Source: an uncultured Bacillota bacterium (GTDB taxonomy: Bacteria; Bacillota_I; Bacilli_A; Erysipelotrichales; Erysipelotrichaceae). From it: DNA of 28,597 bases. A model generated the notes under the pieces. The model searched no databases. It was not told the origin of the DNA and saw only the letters and a program-made list of their open reading frames with translations. A program made the translations under genes and the position numbers. This document shows positions 8,751-16,360 of this stretch, one piece after another (position 1 is the first letter of the stretch; the number at the start of each line of letters is the position of its first letter). The DNA lies in contig CALFPO010000077.1 of the NCBI GenBank assembly GCA_937919165.1, forward strand, positions 1 to 28,597, given 5' to 3'.

Positions 8751-8771
8751 TTTCACTATTTTCCAGTGAAA
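8751..8771. repeat. 7-bp inverted repeat over the rpsF -35 region
   Basis: TTTCACT (8751-8757) and AGTGAAA (8765-8771) are perfect inverted repeats with a 7-base spacer, lying just upstream of the rpsF -10. There is no U-tract on either side, so a simple terminator for the M28 gene is doubtful. It could be an operator or a weak stop for upstream transcription. Confidence 0.4.
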
Positions 8772-8793
8772 TTCCAATTTTACAGGCTTGTGC

Positions 8794-10014
8794 CTAAGCT
8801 CTCTTTCTGAGCAGAAACAGGTCAAGCTTTTCCTTCATATTTTCAGGCATTTCGCGCTTGATCGGAACGATCTTGGCATTGGCCATCCTATCGGTGAAAC
8901 CGATGATGAAATTGATGTCATCCGCAAGAGTTTCCTTGTGCATCAGATACATCGTATCGAAGCTGCAATGGATAGGCGTAGCGGCATTATCCTGGCCAAA
9001 GCTTACGGCTGGAATGCCCTTATCCGCAAATGGCGTAGAGTCGCTTGAATAGACATCCTGGTAGCAGTGGCAGGCCTTGCCATATTCGCTGGCCATATAG
9101 CTGATATAGGATACCATCTTATCTTCGCCGGTAACGCACGCCAGAAGTTTGCCGAAGGTTGAACCGATCATATCGAGATTGATGCACAGATCGATGTTTC
9201 CAAGTTCCTTGCTGTGCTTCTTGACATAGGCCTTAGATCCATCAAGGCCTCTTTCTTCAGCTCCGCACCAGACAAATGTCAGGTTGTGATATGGCTTCTT
9301 GTCCATGAAGTGTTCCGCAATCTTCAGTAGGCCGACGCTTCCAGATGCATTGTCCCATGATCCTTTGGATAAAGAGGTCGAATCATAGTGCGCCGTCAGA
9401 ACGATTGTGCGATCGCTTTCGCCCTTGATCTTGGCTACAACGTTCTGGCTTGTGCAGACGCTCTCCTTCTGTAGGGTCGTCATCTTTATTTCGCTGGCAT
9501 TCATCTGAACCATCTCATAGAGATCCTTGATGTTGCAGGAAACAACCGGCAGCTTGGCGATTTCCTGCAAAGGTTCTCTAAGCTCTCTGGTATCGATATC
9601 CTTGTCTTCGGTATAGAGATAGCCATTGCCGATCACGATGCCTACGCATCCTTTTTCGACGATATCCTTATATGCCCAATAGCCCAATCTTCCCTGAATG
9701 AGGGCAATCTTGTTCCTGAGATCATACTTGGCTACTTCCTTAGGATCCTTGACGAATACTACCTCTTTCTTCAGATTGGTGGCATTCCCACACATCTTGT
9801 AGTATTCGCATACATATTTCTTCTTGTATGGCTTGGTGACTTCAAGGGATACCTTCTCCTTGATTCCTGTATTGAGCTTGAATGGTTCGATTACGCCTTC
9901 AAGCGTGATTTCCTCAAGCGTCTTCTGGATATACTTTGCAGCCTCCAGTTCCTCTTTCGATCCCCAGGTTCTTGTATACTCGAGATCCTTGAGCACTTTC
10001 ATTTCATCAATCAT
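8794..10014 (-). CDS. M28 family zinc aminopeptidase with PA domain
   Basis: The 406-residue product has an M28 catalytic domain split by a protease-associated insert (about 85-195). All expected metal ligands and the catalytic acid are visible: His209 in TAHYDS, Asp221 in WDNASG, Glu253 (catalytic) and Glu254 in GAEERG, Asp281 in INLDMIGS, and His349 in TPIHCSFD. M28 enzymes remove N-terminal residues using two zinc ions. There is no signal peptide, so it is probably cytoplasmic. I chose the ATG at 10014 because GAAAGGAAG precedes it; a longer frame reaching 10137 would run into corA. It follows corA after 32 bases and is the last gene of that run. Peptide specificity is unknown. Confidence 0.88.
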   Translation of the reverse strand: MIDEMKVLKDLEYTRTWGSKEELEAAKYIQKTLEEITLEGVIEPFKLNTGIKEKVSLEVTKPYKKKYVCEYYKMCGNATNLKKEVVFVKDPKEVAKYDLRNKIALIQGRLGYWAYKDIVEKGCVGIVIGNGYLYTEDKDIDTRELREPLQEIAKLPVVSCNIKDLYEMVQMNASEIKMTTLQKESVCTSQNVVAKIKGESDRTIVLTAHYDSTSLSKGSWDNASGSVGLLKIAEHFMDKKPYHNLTFVWCGAEERGLDGSKAYVKKHSKELGNIDLCINLDMIGSTFGKLLACVTGEDKMVSYISYMASEYGKACHCYQDVYSSDSTPFADKGIPAVSFGQDNAATPIHCSFDTMYLMHKETLADDINFIIGFTDRMANAKIVPIKREMPENMKEKLDLFLLRKRA

Positions 10015-10046
10015 GATTGTCTTCCTTTCATATATCTGAGATTGTA

Positions 10047-10973
10047 TTAGAACCATCTGTTTCTTTTGCCGATATAGGCCAAAAGCGCCACCACAACAAC
10101 CGAAAGGGATATCACATAGACATATCCATATTCCCATGTCAGTTCAGGCATATAACGGAAATTCATTCCATACCAGCCCACAATGATCGTCAATGGGAAA
10201 AAGATCGTGGTGATGATGGTGAATATCTTCATGGTGTTGTTCATCCTTTGGTCAAGGAGTGTCGCATAGGCATCCTGAATATGGTCAGAGATGCTGACAA
10301 GCACATTCATATCCTCTCTGAGTCTTGTGACTCTGCCCAAAAGGTTAGATATGTAGATGATGTTGTCTTCATTGAGAATCTCGTTTTCGTTCTCTTCCAG
10401 GGTCTCGATGATATCCATAATCTGTCCATAGTAGTTCGAATACTTCAGGATTCTCTTCTTGAGTTCCAGAAGCTGAATGTTGGTCTCCTTATCGGCCTCA
10501 TCGTTGACGATCGACTCTTCCATCTCCGTCAAGCTGTTACGCAGCACTTCCGAAATCATGTTTCCATCAGAAAGCAAAGCCTCAATGAACCACAAGATCA
10601 TCTTCTCCTCATTTATCCTGCCGCAAGGGTATTTCCTCAAAGCGCCAAGAAAACTGCTGATTGTGGAACCATCCTCATCCAGGATGTCGACAATCAGCAG
10701 AAAATTCTTCTTGATGAAGATGGACACATAGTCTTCGTGTCCATCGCTGTTTACGATCTTGAGTTCGGAAAAGGTATATCTCTCATGGACATCTACGCCT
10801 GTCCTGAACAGAGGATTGGCCTTCTGGCTGGCATTGATCGGATCATCATCAAAACCCCATTGCTTGCCATAGGTCGCCAATTCCTCGCAGGAAACGCATC
10901 CAACCGTAAAGACGCTGTCGTCTATACTTGAAGGGTCAATCTCTCTTACCTTGTCCTTTATCTCATAGAACAT
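10047..10973 (-). CDS. corA: CorA-family divalent cation (Mg2+) transporter
   Basis: This is a 308-residue protein with a large cytoplasmic N-terminal part including long coiled helices (about 120-245), then two C-terminal membrane helices (about 249-268 and 283-301). The pore signature GMN is at 269-271 (WYGMNF), followed by a short acidic loop MPEL, and the basic end is KRNRWF. CorA proteins form pentamers that carry Mg2+ or Co2+ inward. It lies 10 bases after the lipoprotein gene. No good ribosome site precedes the ATG at 10973; the nearest purine-rich run is about 20 bases away, so translation may be coupled to the gene before. Confidence 0.92.
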   Translation of the reverse strand: MFYEIKDKVREIDPSSIDDSVFTVGCVSCEELATYGKQWGFDDDPINASQKANPLFRTGVDVHERYTFSELKIVNSDGHEDYVSIFIKKNFLLIVDILDEDGSTISSFLGALRKYPCGRINEEKMILWFIEALLSDGNMISEVLRNSLTEMEESIVNDEADKETNIQLLELKKRILKYSNYYGQIMDIIETLEENENEILNEDNIIYISNLLGRVTRLREDMNVLVSISDHIQDAYATLLDQRMNNTMKIFTIITTIFFPLTIIVGWYGMNFRYMPELTWEYGYVYVISLSVVVVALLAYIGKRNRWF

Positions 10974-10983
10974 GGCAGAATAG

Positions 10984-11340
10984 CTATTGCTTCTCCTCTA
11001 TCGTTTCGATATTCACTAGAGATACAGTGCCATCGCTAGAGACATTGACGGTAACATTGTATGTTCCGGTTGTCACTGGATTGGTGGTCTTTGTGCCATT
11101 TGCCAGGAACTTGTAGTTTATTCCATTGACTACCTGGGTTGCAAGCAGTTCGACTGGTTCATATTTGGCTCCAAGAAGGCCTTCAAGAGCCTTGTTGAAG
11201 ATATCATTCAGTTCATCAGTTATGGCGCCGTCCTTAACTTCGGTCCATCCGCCGGCAACAGCTGGCTCTTCTTTCTTGCCGCATCCAGCAACCGTCATAA
11301 GCATAGTCAATGCAAGCATGATCGCAATTAATCTTTTCAT
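10984..11340 (-). CDS. Cystatin-like secreted lipoprotein
   Basis: The 118-residue product begins with a lipoprotein signal peptide and a lipobox VAGC (Cys20), so it is likely anchored to the outer face of the membrane. The mature part has a Gly-Gly at 30-31, one helix (about 42-57) and the segment ELLATQVVNGINYKFLA. QVVNG at 69-73 fits the QxVxG signature of cystatins, which block papain-like cysteine proteases, and the order Gly, helix, QxVxG strand is the cystatin order. The second cystatin hairpin (Pro-Trp) is not evident, so inhibitory activity is a guess. The ATG has GAGGT 7 bases upstream. It is the first gene of a lipoprotein-corA-M28 run, divergent from rqcH. Confidence 0.75.
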   Translation of the reverse strand: MKRLIAIMLALTMLMTVAGCGKKEEPAVAGGWTEVKDGAITDELNDIFNKALEGLLGAKYEPVELLATQVVNGINYKFLANGTKTTNPVTTGTYNVTVNVSSDGTVSLVNIETIEEKQ

Positions 11341-11365
11341 TTGATTTACCTCACTTATGTCTACT

Positions 11366-11371
11366 ATTATA
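11366..11371 (-). promoter_or_regulatory. -10 box for the cystatin-like lipoprotein operon
   Basis: The minus strand reads TATAAT, followed after about 17 bases by the ribosome site and then the ATG at 11340. No good -35 is seen at 17 bases spacing. The position, between divergent genes, supports a promoter. Confidence 0.5.
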
Positions 11372-11404
11372 TCCTTATTTCCTGAAGATTATCACCATTT
11401 CCAT

Positions 11405-11414
11405 GTACTATAAT
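11405..11414 (+). promoter_or_regulatory. -10 box of rqcH, placed for a leaderless transcript
   Basis: TATAAT at 11409-11414 ends 6 bases before the ATG at 11421, which would put the transcription start on the A of the start codon. TG lies upstream at 11404-11405, and no -35 match is evident. There is no Shine-Dalgarno sequence before this ATG. Confidence 0.55.
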
Positions 11415-11420
11415 TATGTT

Positions 11421-13046
11421 ATGGCACTCGACGGAATAACGCTATATAAGGTTAAGGAAGATCTGCAGAAATATCTGCCCTTGAGAATCAACAGAATCGC
11501 GGAAACCTCAAAGACCGAGATTGTCTTTAACGTGCATGCCAACGGCATCAGAACCAATCTTGTGATGTCCTTCCACAGCAACTATAACCATATCTGTCTA
11601 TCCGACAAGAACTATACGACCTTCAACGATCCTTCAACATTTGTCATGGTTCTCAGAAAATACATTCTCAACGGCATCATCTACAAGATCGACCAGTATG
11701 ACTATGACCGCTATCTCATCCTGCATGTGAGAGCGAGAAACGAACTGTATGATGAAAAGGAATATCTGCTTTCGGTTGAACTCATGGGCAAATATGCCAA
11801 CCTGATTCTTATCGATGGAGAAGGAAAGATTATCGATGCCCTGAAGAAGATTCCGCCATACGAAAATACCAGACGCACCATTCTGCCTGGAGCAGCTTTC
11901 GAGCTTCCTGAAAAGCAGGACAAGAAAGATCCGTTTGAAGTGAAGGAACCCGATCTCAATGAGTCTCTCGTCAAACAGCTTCAGGGTTTCTCTAAGATGC
12001 TTGAGCTTGAGACAAGGCATCGCATGAAGAACTGCACATTCGCAGATGTCATGGAAGAGATCAGGAATTCCCACAATCTCTATCTGACAAGAAACAAGGA
12101 CAATATCGAATTCCACATCATACCATTGACCCATCTTGGCGAACAGTATGAAGTCTGGGATATCGAACAGGGATTTGACGAAATCTATTATGAAGATGAC
12201 GAGAAAGAAAGAATCAAGAACATCTCCGATGACCTCTATAAGCTCGTAAAAAGACAGATCAAGCATTACAGCACCAAGATCATGAAGCTGCAGGCATCGC
12301 TTGATGAGGCCCTGAATCTTGAATCAGACAAGACTAACGGCGACCTCCTCTATATGCATACCAATCTTGAACAGAAAGGCCTCAAGGAAATAGAGATCGA
12401 AGACTATGAAGGAAATATCCAGAAGATCAAACTTGATCCAAAGCTTTCAGTCAAGGCTAATGCCAACAAGTACTACAGCCTCTACCAGAAGAAGCGCAAG
12501 GGCAAGGTATATATAGAGGAACAGCTGGAGATCGCCAACAATGAGCTGAACTATTTTGAAGCCCTTAATGAACAGCTATCGATATCCAATTACTCAGATG
12601 CGCTAGATATCAAGGAGGAGCTCTTCCGCTTTGGCTATCTCAAGAAGAAATCTTCCAAAAACAAGAAGAAAAACAAAGTCAGCCTATATCAGGCGAAGGT
12701 CGATGGCTATACCATAACCTTCGGCAAGAACAATCTCCAGAACAGCACCGTGACCTTCGACTATGCCAGGTCTAACTATACCTGGTTCCATGCCAAGCAA
12801 TACCATGGCAGCCACGTCGTCGTCGACAGCGACAGTCTCAATGAGAAGATCATCAGAATCTGTGCCAATATCGCTGCCTACTATTCAAATGGCAGGTATT
12901 CATCATCGGTTCCGGTCGACTATTGCCTAGTCAAGGACGTAAAGAAAATAAAAGGCACAAAACCTGGTTTTGTGTCCTTCAAGAACTATAAGACCATCTA
13001 TATCGATCCATACGAAGACAAGGAGCTAGCGATCAAAGCCATCTAG
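11421..13046 (+). CDS. rqcH: RqcH (NFACT family), ribosome-associated quality control factor
   Basis: The 541-residue product has an NFACT-N domain (about 1-200), helical and coiled-coil segments (about 270-400) and a C-terminal NFACT-R/DUF814 domain (about 420-530, WFHAKQYHGSHVVV and VPVDYCLVKDVKKIKGTKPG). RqcH binds split 50S subunits that carry stalled peptidyl-tRNA and recruits tRNA-Ala to add alanine tails marking the chain for degradation. Asp96-Arg97 match the DR pair needed for tailing in Bacillus RqcH. Older annotations call this family fibronectin-binding protein. The start ATG 11421 (MALDG) fits the family; an in-frame ATG at 11403 would lie upstream of the -10 box. It is the only plus-strand protein gene and its 3' end overlaps rluB by 21 bases, tail to tail. 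Confidence 0.93.
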   Translation: MALDGITLYKVKEDLQKYLPLRINRIAETSKTEIVFNVHANGIRTNLVMSFHSNYNHICLSDKNYTTFNDPSTFVMVLRKYILNGIIYKIDQYDYDRYLILHVRARNELYDEKEYLLSVELMGKYANLILIDGEGKIIDALKKIPPYENTRRTILPGAAFELPEKQDKKDPFEVKEPDLNESLVKQLQGFSKMLELETRHRMKNCTFADVMEEIRNSHNLYLTRNKDNIEFHIIPLTHLGEQYEVWDIEQGFDEIYYEDDEKERIKNISDDLYKLVKRQIKHYSTKIMKLQASLDEALNLESDKTNGDLLYMHTNLEQKGLKEIEIEDYEGNIQKIKLDPKLSVKANANKYYSLYQKKRKGKVYIEEQLEIANNELNYFEALNEQLSISNYSDALDIKEELFRFGYLKKKSSKNKKKNKVSLYQAKVDGYTITFGKNNLQNSTVTFDYARSNYTWFHAKQYHGSHVVVDSDSLNEKIIRICANIAAYYSNGRYSSSVPVDYCLVKDVKKIKGTKPGFVSFKNYKTIYIDPYEDKELAIKAI

Positions 13047-13751
13047 GTACTGTCTAAGCTTCTTCAGCTCGAAAGGCTTCAGGCGGCGGTATTCGCCGCT
13101 TTTTAGATCGCCAAGTTCCAGGTTGGCCTCCTTGATGCGATGCAGCTTCGTGACCTTGTAGCCTATAGCCGCAAACATCTTCCTGACTTCCCTGTTCTTG
13201 CCCTCATGGATCGTCACTTCCAGAAAGGAAGTGCGCTTGTTTTCGTTGCATCTTACAAGCTTGACCTTGGCAGGTGCCGATACGTAGTTCTCGATTCGAA
13301 CGCCCCTTTCAAGCCTCTCGATCTCGTTTCTTTTGATGGTTCCATCAATCGTCACCTCATATGTCTTCTCGACCTCGAATCTTGGATGAGTGATCTCCTG
13401 CATCAGCTTGCCGTCATTGCTCAGAAGGATCAGTCCGCTTGAATCATAGTCCAGACGTCCCATCGGAAACAGACGATATCTGCTTTCGACCAGATCGCAG
13501 ACTGTCGTTCTGCCCTTGTCATCGTTTGCTGAAGAGATGACATTCTTGGGCTTGTTCAGCATATAAACAACCTTCTCTTCCTTATCTATCGAAACGTCAT
13601 TTACCTTGATGTCATCGCCATAGCTGGCCTTGGCGCCAAGTTCCGATATGATCTGTCCATTTACGCTGACCTTGCCGGACAGTATCAGCTCTTCTGCTTT
13701 TCTTCTTGAACAGAGCCCGCTTTCTGCAATGATCTTCTGTAGTCTTTCCAT
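13026..13751 (-). CDS. rluB: RsuA/RluB-family pseudouridine synthase
   Basis: This 241-residue protein has an N-terminal S4 RNA-binding domain (about 2-60, MERLQKIIAESGLCSRRKAE) and a pseudouridine synthase domain with catalytic Asp101 in GRLDYDSSGL. The RluB subfamily modifies uridine in the 23S rRNA peptidyl-transferase region; RsuA (16S) is the alternative, and RluB is the usual Firmicute assignment. The ATG at 13749-13751 has AAAGGA 6 bases upstream and gives the normal N-terminus. It overlaps the end of the glucosaminidase-like gene by 67 bases in another frame and the end of rqcH by 21 bases. It is the last gene of the cell-wall operon, so any terminator must lie inside rqcH on the opposite strand. 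Confidence 0.93.
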   Translation of the reverse strand: MERLQKIIAESGLCSRRKAEELILSGKVSVNGQIISELGAKASYGDDIKVNDVSIDKEEKVVYMLNKPKNVISSANDDKGRTTVCDLVESRYRLFPMGRLDYDSSGLILLSNDGKLMQEITHPRFEVEKTYEVTIDGTIKRNEIERLERGVRIENYVSAPAKVKLVRCNENKRTSFLEVTIHEGKNREVRKMFAAIGYKVTKLHRIKEANLELGDLKSGEYRRLKPFELKKLRQYLDGFDR

Positions 13752-16333
13752 GCGTTGTCCTTTCTTCTCAGGATCTGATAGTAGTTGACGATGCCGATCA
13801 GGCATATGATAGCCAGTATCATGAAGCCCATGAAGGCGATGTTCACCTTATGGTTGTCAAGTCCCATATTGCCATAGTTGAGATTCTCCATCTCGTCCTC
13901 AAGCCTATAAGGCCTGAAGGCCTTCTTCTTGTATATGGCGTAGTCGCCGCTTTCATCGATCACAAACTGCACATATCTCTCGCTGCGCTTGCTGAGACAT
14001 TTCTTTATTCTTCCATCCTCTGCCAGATGATAGATCGCATAGCTGCCATAAGGATCATCGATGCCCAGTTCCACAATTGCCTTGCCCTCAAGCGCAACAT
14101 TCTCATAGTTGAAGGTGAAGATCATATTGATGGTATCCACAAGCTCATAGCCATAGGCTTCACCATAGCTCTTCAGTTCATTTAAGCTATTACCCGCAAC
14201 CTGCTTGATGTCGATGTAGTAGGTATCGTTGATGGCCATGAAGTTGCTGCGATTGCGGATGGACAGATCCAGTCCCGAAATAGCGAAGCCTTCATATCTT
14301 CCCACTTCACCCTTGATGACATAGTTCCGTCTGTTCTTTGACCTGAGCCTTCCATCAAGTTCTCTTATCTCATTGTAAGACAATGGATAGTCGACCTTGG
14401 AGATATTGCTTCTGATCACATTATCGCTTCCGTCCTTAAGAGCCTTCTCGATTGCCGCCCTTAGATCATAGATCTTCTTTGAATAGCCGATTGCCGCATC
14501 AAGTCTGTTTCCTCGATAGCTGATGATCACATCATCCTGGCCATCCTCATCATTGTCTATTCCATCAAGCATGTCATAGCTCAGCTTGATCATATCTTTG
14601 CTTCCATCGTCATAGACAATCTCCAGATACGCCTTGTCCAGAAGCGGATACTGATGCAGTTCGGTCTCTTCAATCTCCCCAGCAAGCGACATCGTCTCGA
14701 TCTTCTTGTATCTGGCGACCTTTATGCCGTTTTCTTCCTCATATCCATCAAAGACATACCCTTCCTTCTCTGGAATAGGATAGACCTCTCCATCTCCTTC
14801 AACACGTAGCTCATCGTATCCTTCAAAGTCTCCGCCATCAAAACTGTACATCGTTCCTGACAGCTTGTAGTCATGCATATTCTCGATATTGAAAGTCGCA
14901 TCAAAAGTATCCTTGGCTACATAGCCATAGCTTTCTTCATAGTCATATAGCGAATCGTATGAATCATCGATCTGGATCTTGTATGATGCTTCATTCTCAT
15001 CAAGGATCACAAAGGACAGTTCATTGACATCGCTCATGATGAAACGGATATTCTCAAGTCCTTCATCTTTATATATGTTCACATCCTTGTCTTCGATGAT
15101 GCCATAGGCACTGCTTCCAAGATCCCTATCCCCAAGATCATGGTCTATCTCATAATAGATTCCGGCACATTTCTCGCCATAGTTGGGGTCCAACGAAGCG
15201 TTTATGCCGATGCCCATATTTCTGTCGCCAAAAGCTGTTCCGTAATAGTTGCTGCGACGATGGTCGCTGTATCTGTCGTTCACATAGCAGCGAGCATAGC
15301 TGAAGATCGAATCTTCAAGATCCGTATACCGCAAGCTGTCTTCTTCCTCTTGCGTATCGAAAGCCAGATTGCTGAAAAGGGAATTGTTGGCGAGACATGT
15401 CCTGCCTCTTCCATAGCTTGAGTCGACGATCGCATTGCTCAGAAGCATTAAAGCATTTGTGCCATACATGTCCTGGCATAGATAGAACGAATCGATCTGC
15501 CCATACAGCATCGAATTGCTGATGGTGTCATCGGCGCCATCTCTGTCGACATCTTTATAGCTATCCATCATGCCTTTGAAGGCAAAATGGCTATCCATAT
15601 ATTCTTCAAGTTCCTTGAAGCCATAAACGCTTCTTGACCTATAAGGAAGATACTGATAGTAGTTTATGAATTCTGTATCATTCACCGCATTTCCTGTCTC
15701 GCTTGTTCGATAGTCATCGATCATAGCATGGAAATCATCATAGAAGTAATGGCCATCATAGCTGAAGTATTCCCTATCGTTCTCAAGGCCTTCAGGCATG
15801 CCGGAAACCCTGATGCTATAGAAGAAATGGTCGCTTTCAAGCTGAGCCTTTACAAGATGATGGAGTTCATTATCTCTTGTTGCATATATGCTTGGAGAAA
15901 CCTCAAGCTCTTCATATGGATGAAGAATGACATCGCTCCTGCTGATTCGGCCAAAATCTCCCGAAAGATAGAAGTAGACATTCTTGTCATCTGATGAAAT
16001 GTATGCTCCATCTCTTGCGTAGCAGGAATTGAAAGCATCATTTTCTTTTCGATTCAAAGAATAGTAAGAACTGATGAGACTGCAGGCATTGTTGTTTCGA
16101 AATTCGACGATGCCATATTCCATAGCGATCGTTTCGTTTCCGTGCGCCAAAACAAGATTGTCATATTCATCAAGATGCTCATCATAGTATCTTTGAGCAT
16201 CATCGTATCCACTGAAAGACTCGCCTGTTCCGCTCTTGGCATCATAGACATAATAAAAATCATCTTCGGCTCTTACGTCATAGACAAAGATGATGTTCAT
16301 AAGCAGCAATACAAGCAATATCTTTCTAATCAC
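13685..16333 (-). CDS. Large surface protein with glucosaminidase-like domain and C-terminal membrane anchor
   Basis: The 882-residue product has a signal peptide (about 1-22), an N-terminal region of unknown fold, a GH73/glucosaminidase-like domain (about 270-398), an SH3-like stretch (about 408-475), a Tyr/Asp/Gly-rich region, one membrane helix (about 830-850) and a basic cytoplasmic tail. The call rests on the pattern YGTNALMLLSNAIVDSSYGR, then NNSLFS, YTDLEDSIFSYARCYV and DPNYGEKCAGIYYEID, which parallels glucosaminidases. The catalytic Glu normally seen as ESGWG is Asp304 here (DSSYG). Such domains cut the glycan strand of peptidoglycan. The start is GTG at 16331-16333; it is needed for the signal peptide, has no ribosome site and lies 6 bases after a TAAAAT box. 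Function is uncertain. Confidence 0.72.
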   Translation of the reverse strand: MIRKILLVLLLMNIIFVYDVRAEDDFYYVYDAKSGTGESFSGYDDAQRYYDEHLDEYDNLVLAHGNETIAMEYGIVEFRNNNACSLISSYYSLNRKENDAFNSCYARDGAYISSDDKNVYFYLSGDFGRISRSDVILHPYEELEVSPSIYATRDNELHHLVKAQLESDHFFYSIRVSGMPEGLENDREYFSYDGHYFYDDFHAMIDDYRTSETGNAVNDTEFINYYQYLPYRSRSVYGFKELEEYMDSHFAFKGMMDSYKDVDRDGADDTISNSMLYGQIDSFYLCQDMYGTNALMLLSNAIVDSSYGRGRTCLANNSLFSNLAFDTQEEEDSLRYTDLEDSIFSYARCYVNDRYSDHRRSNYYGTAFGDRNMGIGINASLDPNYGEKCAGIYYEIDHDLGDRDLGSSAYGIIEDKDVNIYKDEGLENIRFIMSDVNELSFVILDENEASYKIQIDDSYDSLYDYEESYGYVAKDTFDATFNIENMHDYKLSGTMYSFDGGDFEGYDELRVEGDGEVYPIPEKEGYVFDGYEEENGIKVARYKKIETMSLAGEIEETELHQYPLLDKAYLEIVYDDGSKDMIKLSYDMLDGIDNDEDGQDDVIISYRGNRLDAAIGYSKKIYDLRAAIEKALKDGSDNVIRSNISKVDYPLSYNEIRELDGRLRSKNRRNYVIKGEVGRYEGFAISGLDLSIRNRSNFMAINDTYYIDIKQVAGNSLNELKSYGEAYGYELVDTINMIFTFNYENVALEGKAIVELGIDDPYGSYAIYHLAEDGRIKKCLSKRSERYVQFVIDESGDYAIYKKKAFRPYRLEDEMENLNYGNMGLDNHKVNIAFMGFMILAIICLIGIVNYYQILRRKDNAWKDYRRSLQKAGSVQEEKQKS

Positions 16334-16339
16334 AAGACA

Positions 16340-16345
16340 ATTTTA
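16340..16345 (-). promoter_or_regulatory. -10-like box before the GTG start of the glucosaminidase-like gene
   Basis: The minus strand reads TAAAAT, then 6 bases, then GTG at 16333. The -35 position at 17-base spacing reads AAGACT, a partial match. No ribosome site occurs in the 27-base gap after the sortase gene. This may be an internal promoter giving a leaderless mRNA. Confidence 0.4.
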
Positions 16346-16360
16346 CTACAAATAAAAGCA

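Noticed and set aside
8782..8796. AGGC-ttgt-GCCT mini hairpin at the end of the M28 gene as a terminator
   Set aside because: The stem is only 4-5 bp, includes the stop codon and has no U-tract.
10017..10931. 304-codon open frame on the plus strand opposite corA
   Set aside because: It lies wholly antisense to corA, which has clear domains and motifs. The translation shows no domain and fits an antisense shadow of codon bias.
11634..12266. 210-codon minus-strand open frame inside rqcH
   Set aside because: It is antisense to the conserved NFACT domains of rqcH, with no ribosome site or recognisable family.
13815..13890. C-terminal sorting signal in the 882-residue protein as substrate of the adjacent sortase
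   Set aside because: It has a membrane helix and a basic tail, but no LPXTG- or NPxTx-like pentapeptide before the helix, and the tail is too long for a sorting signal.
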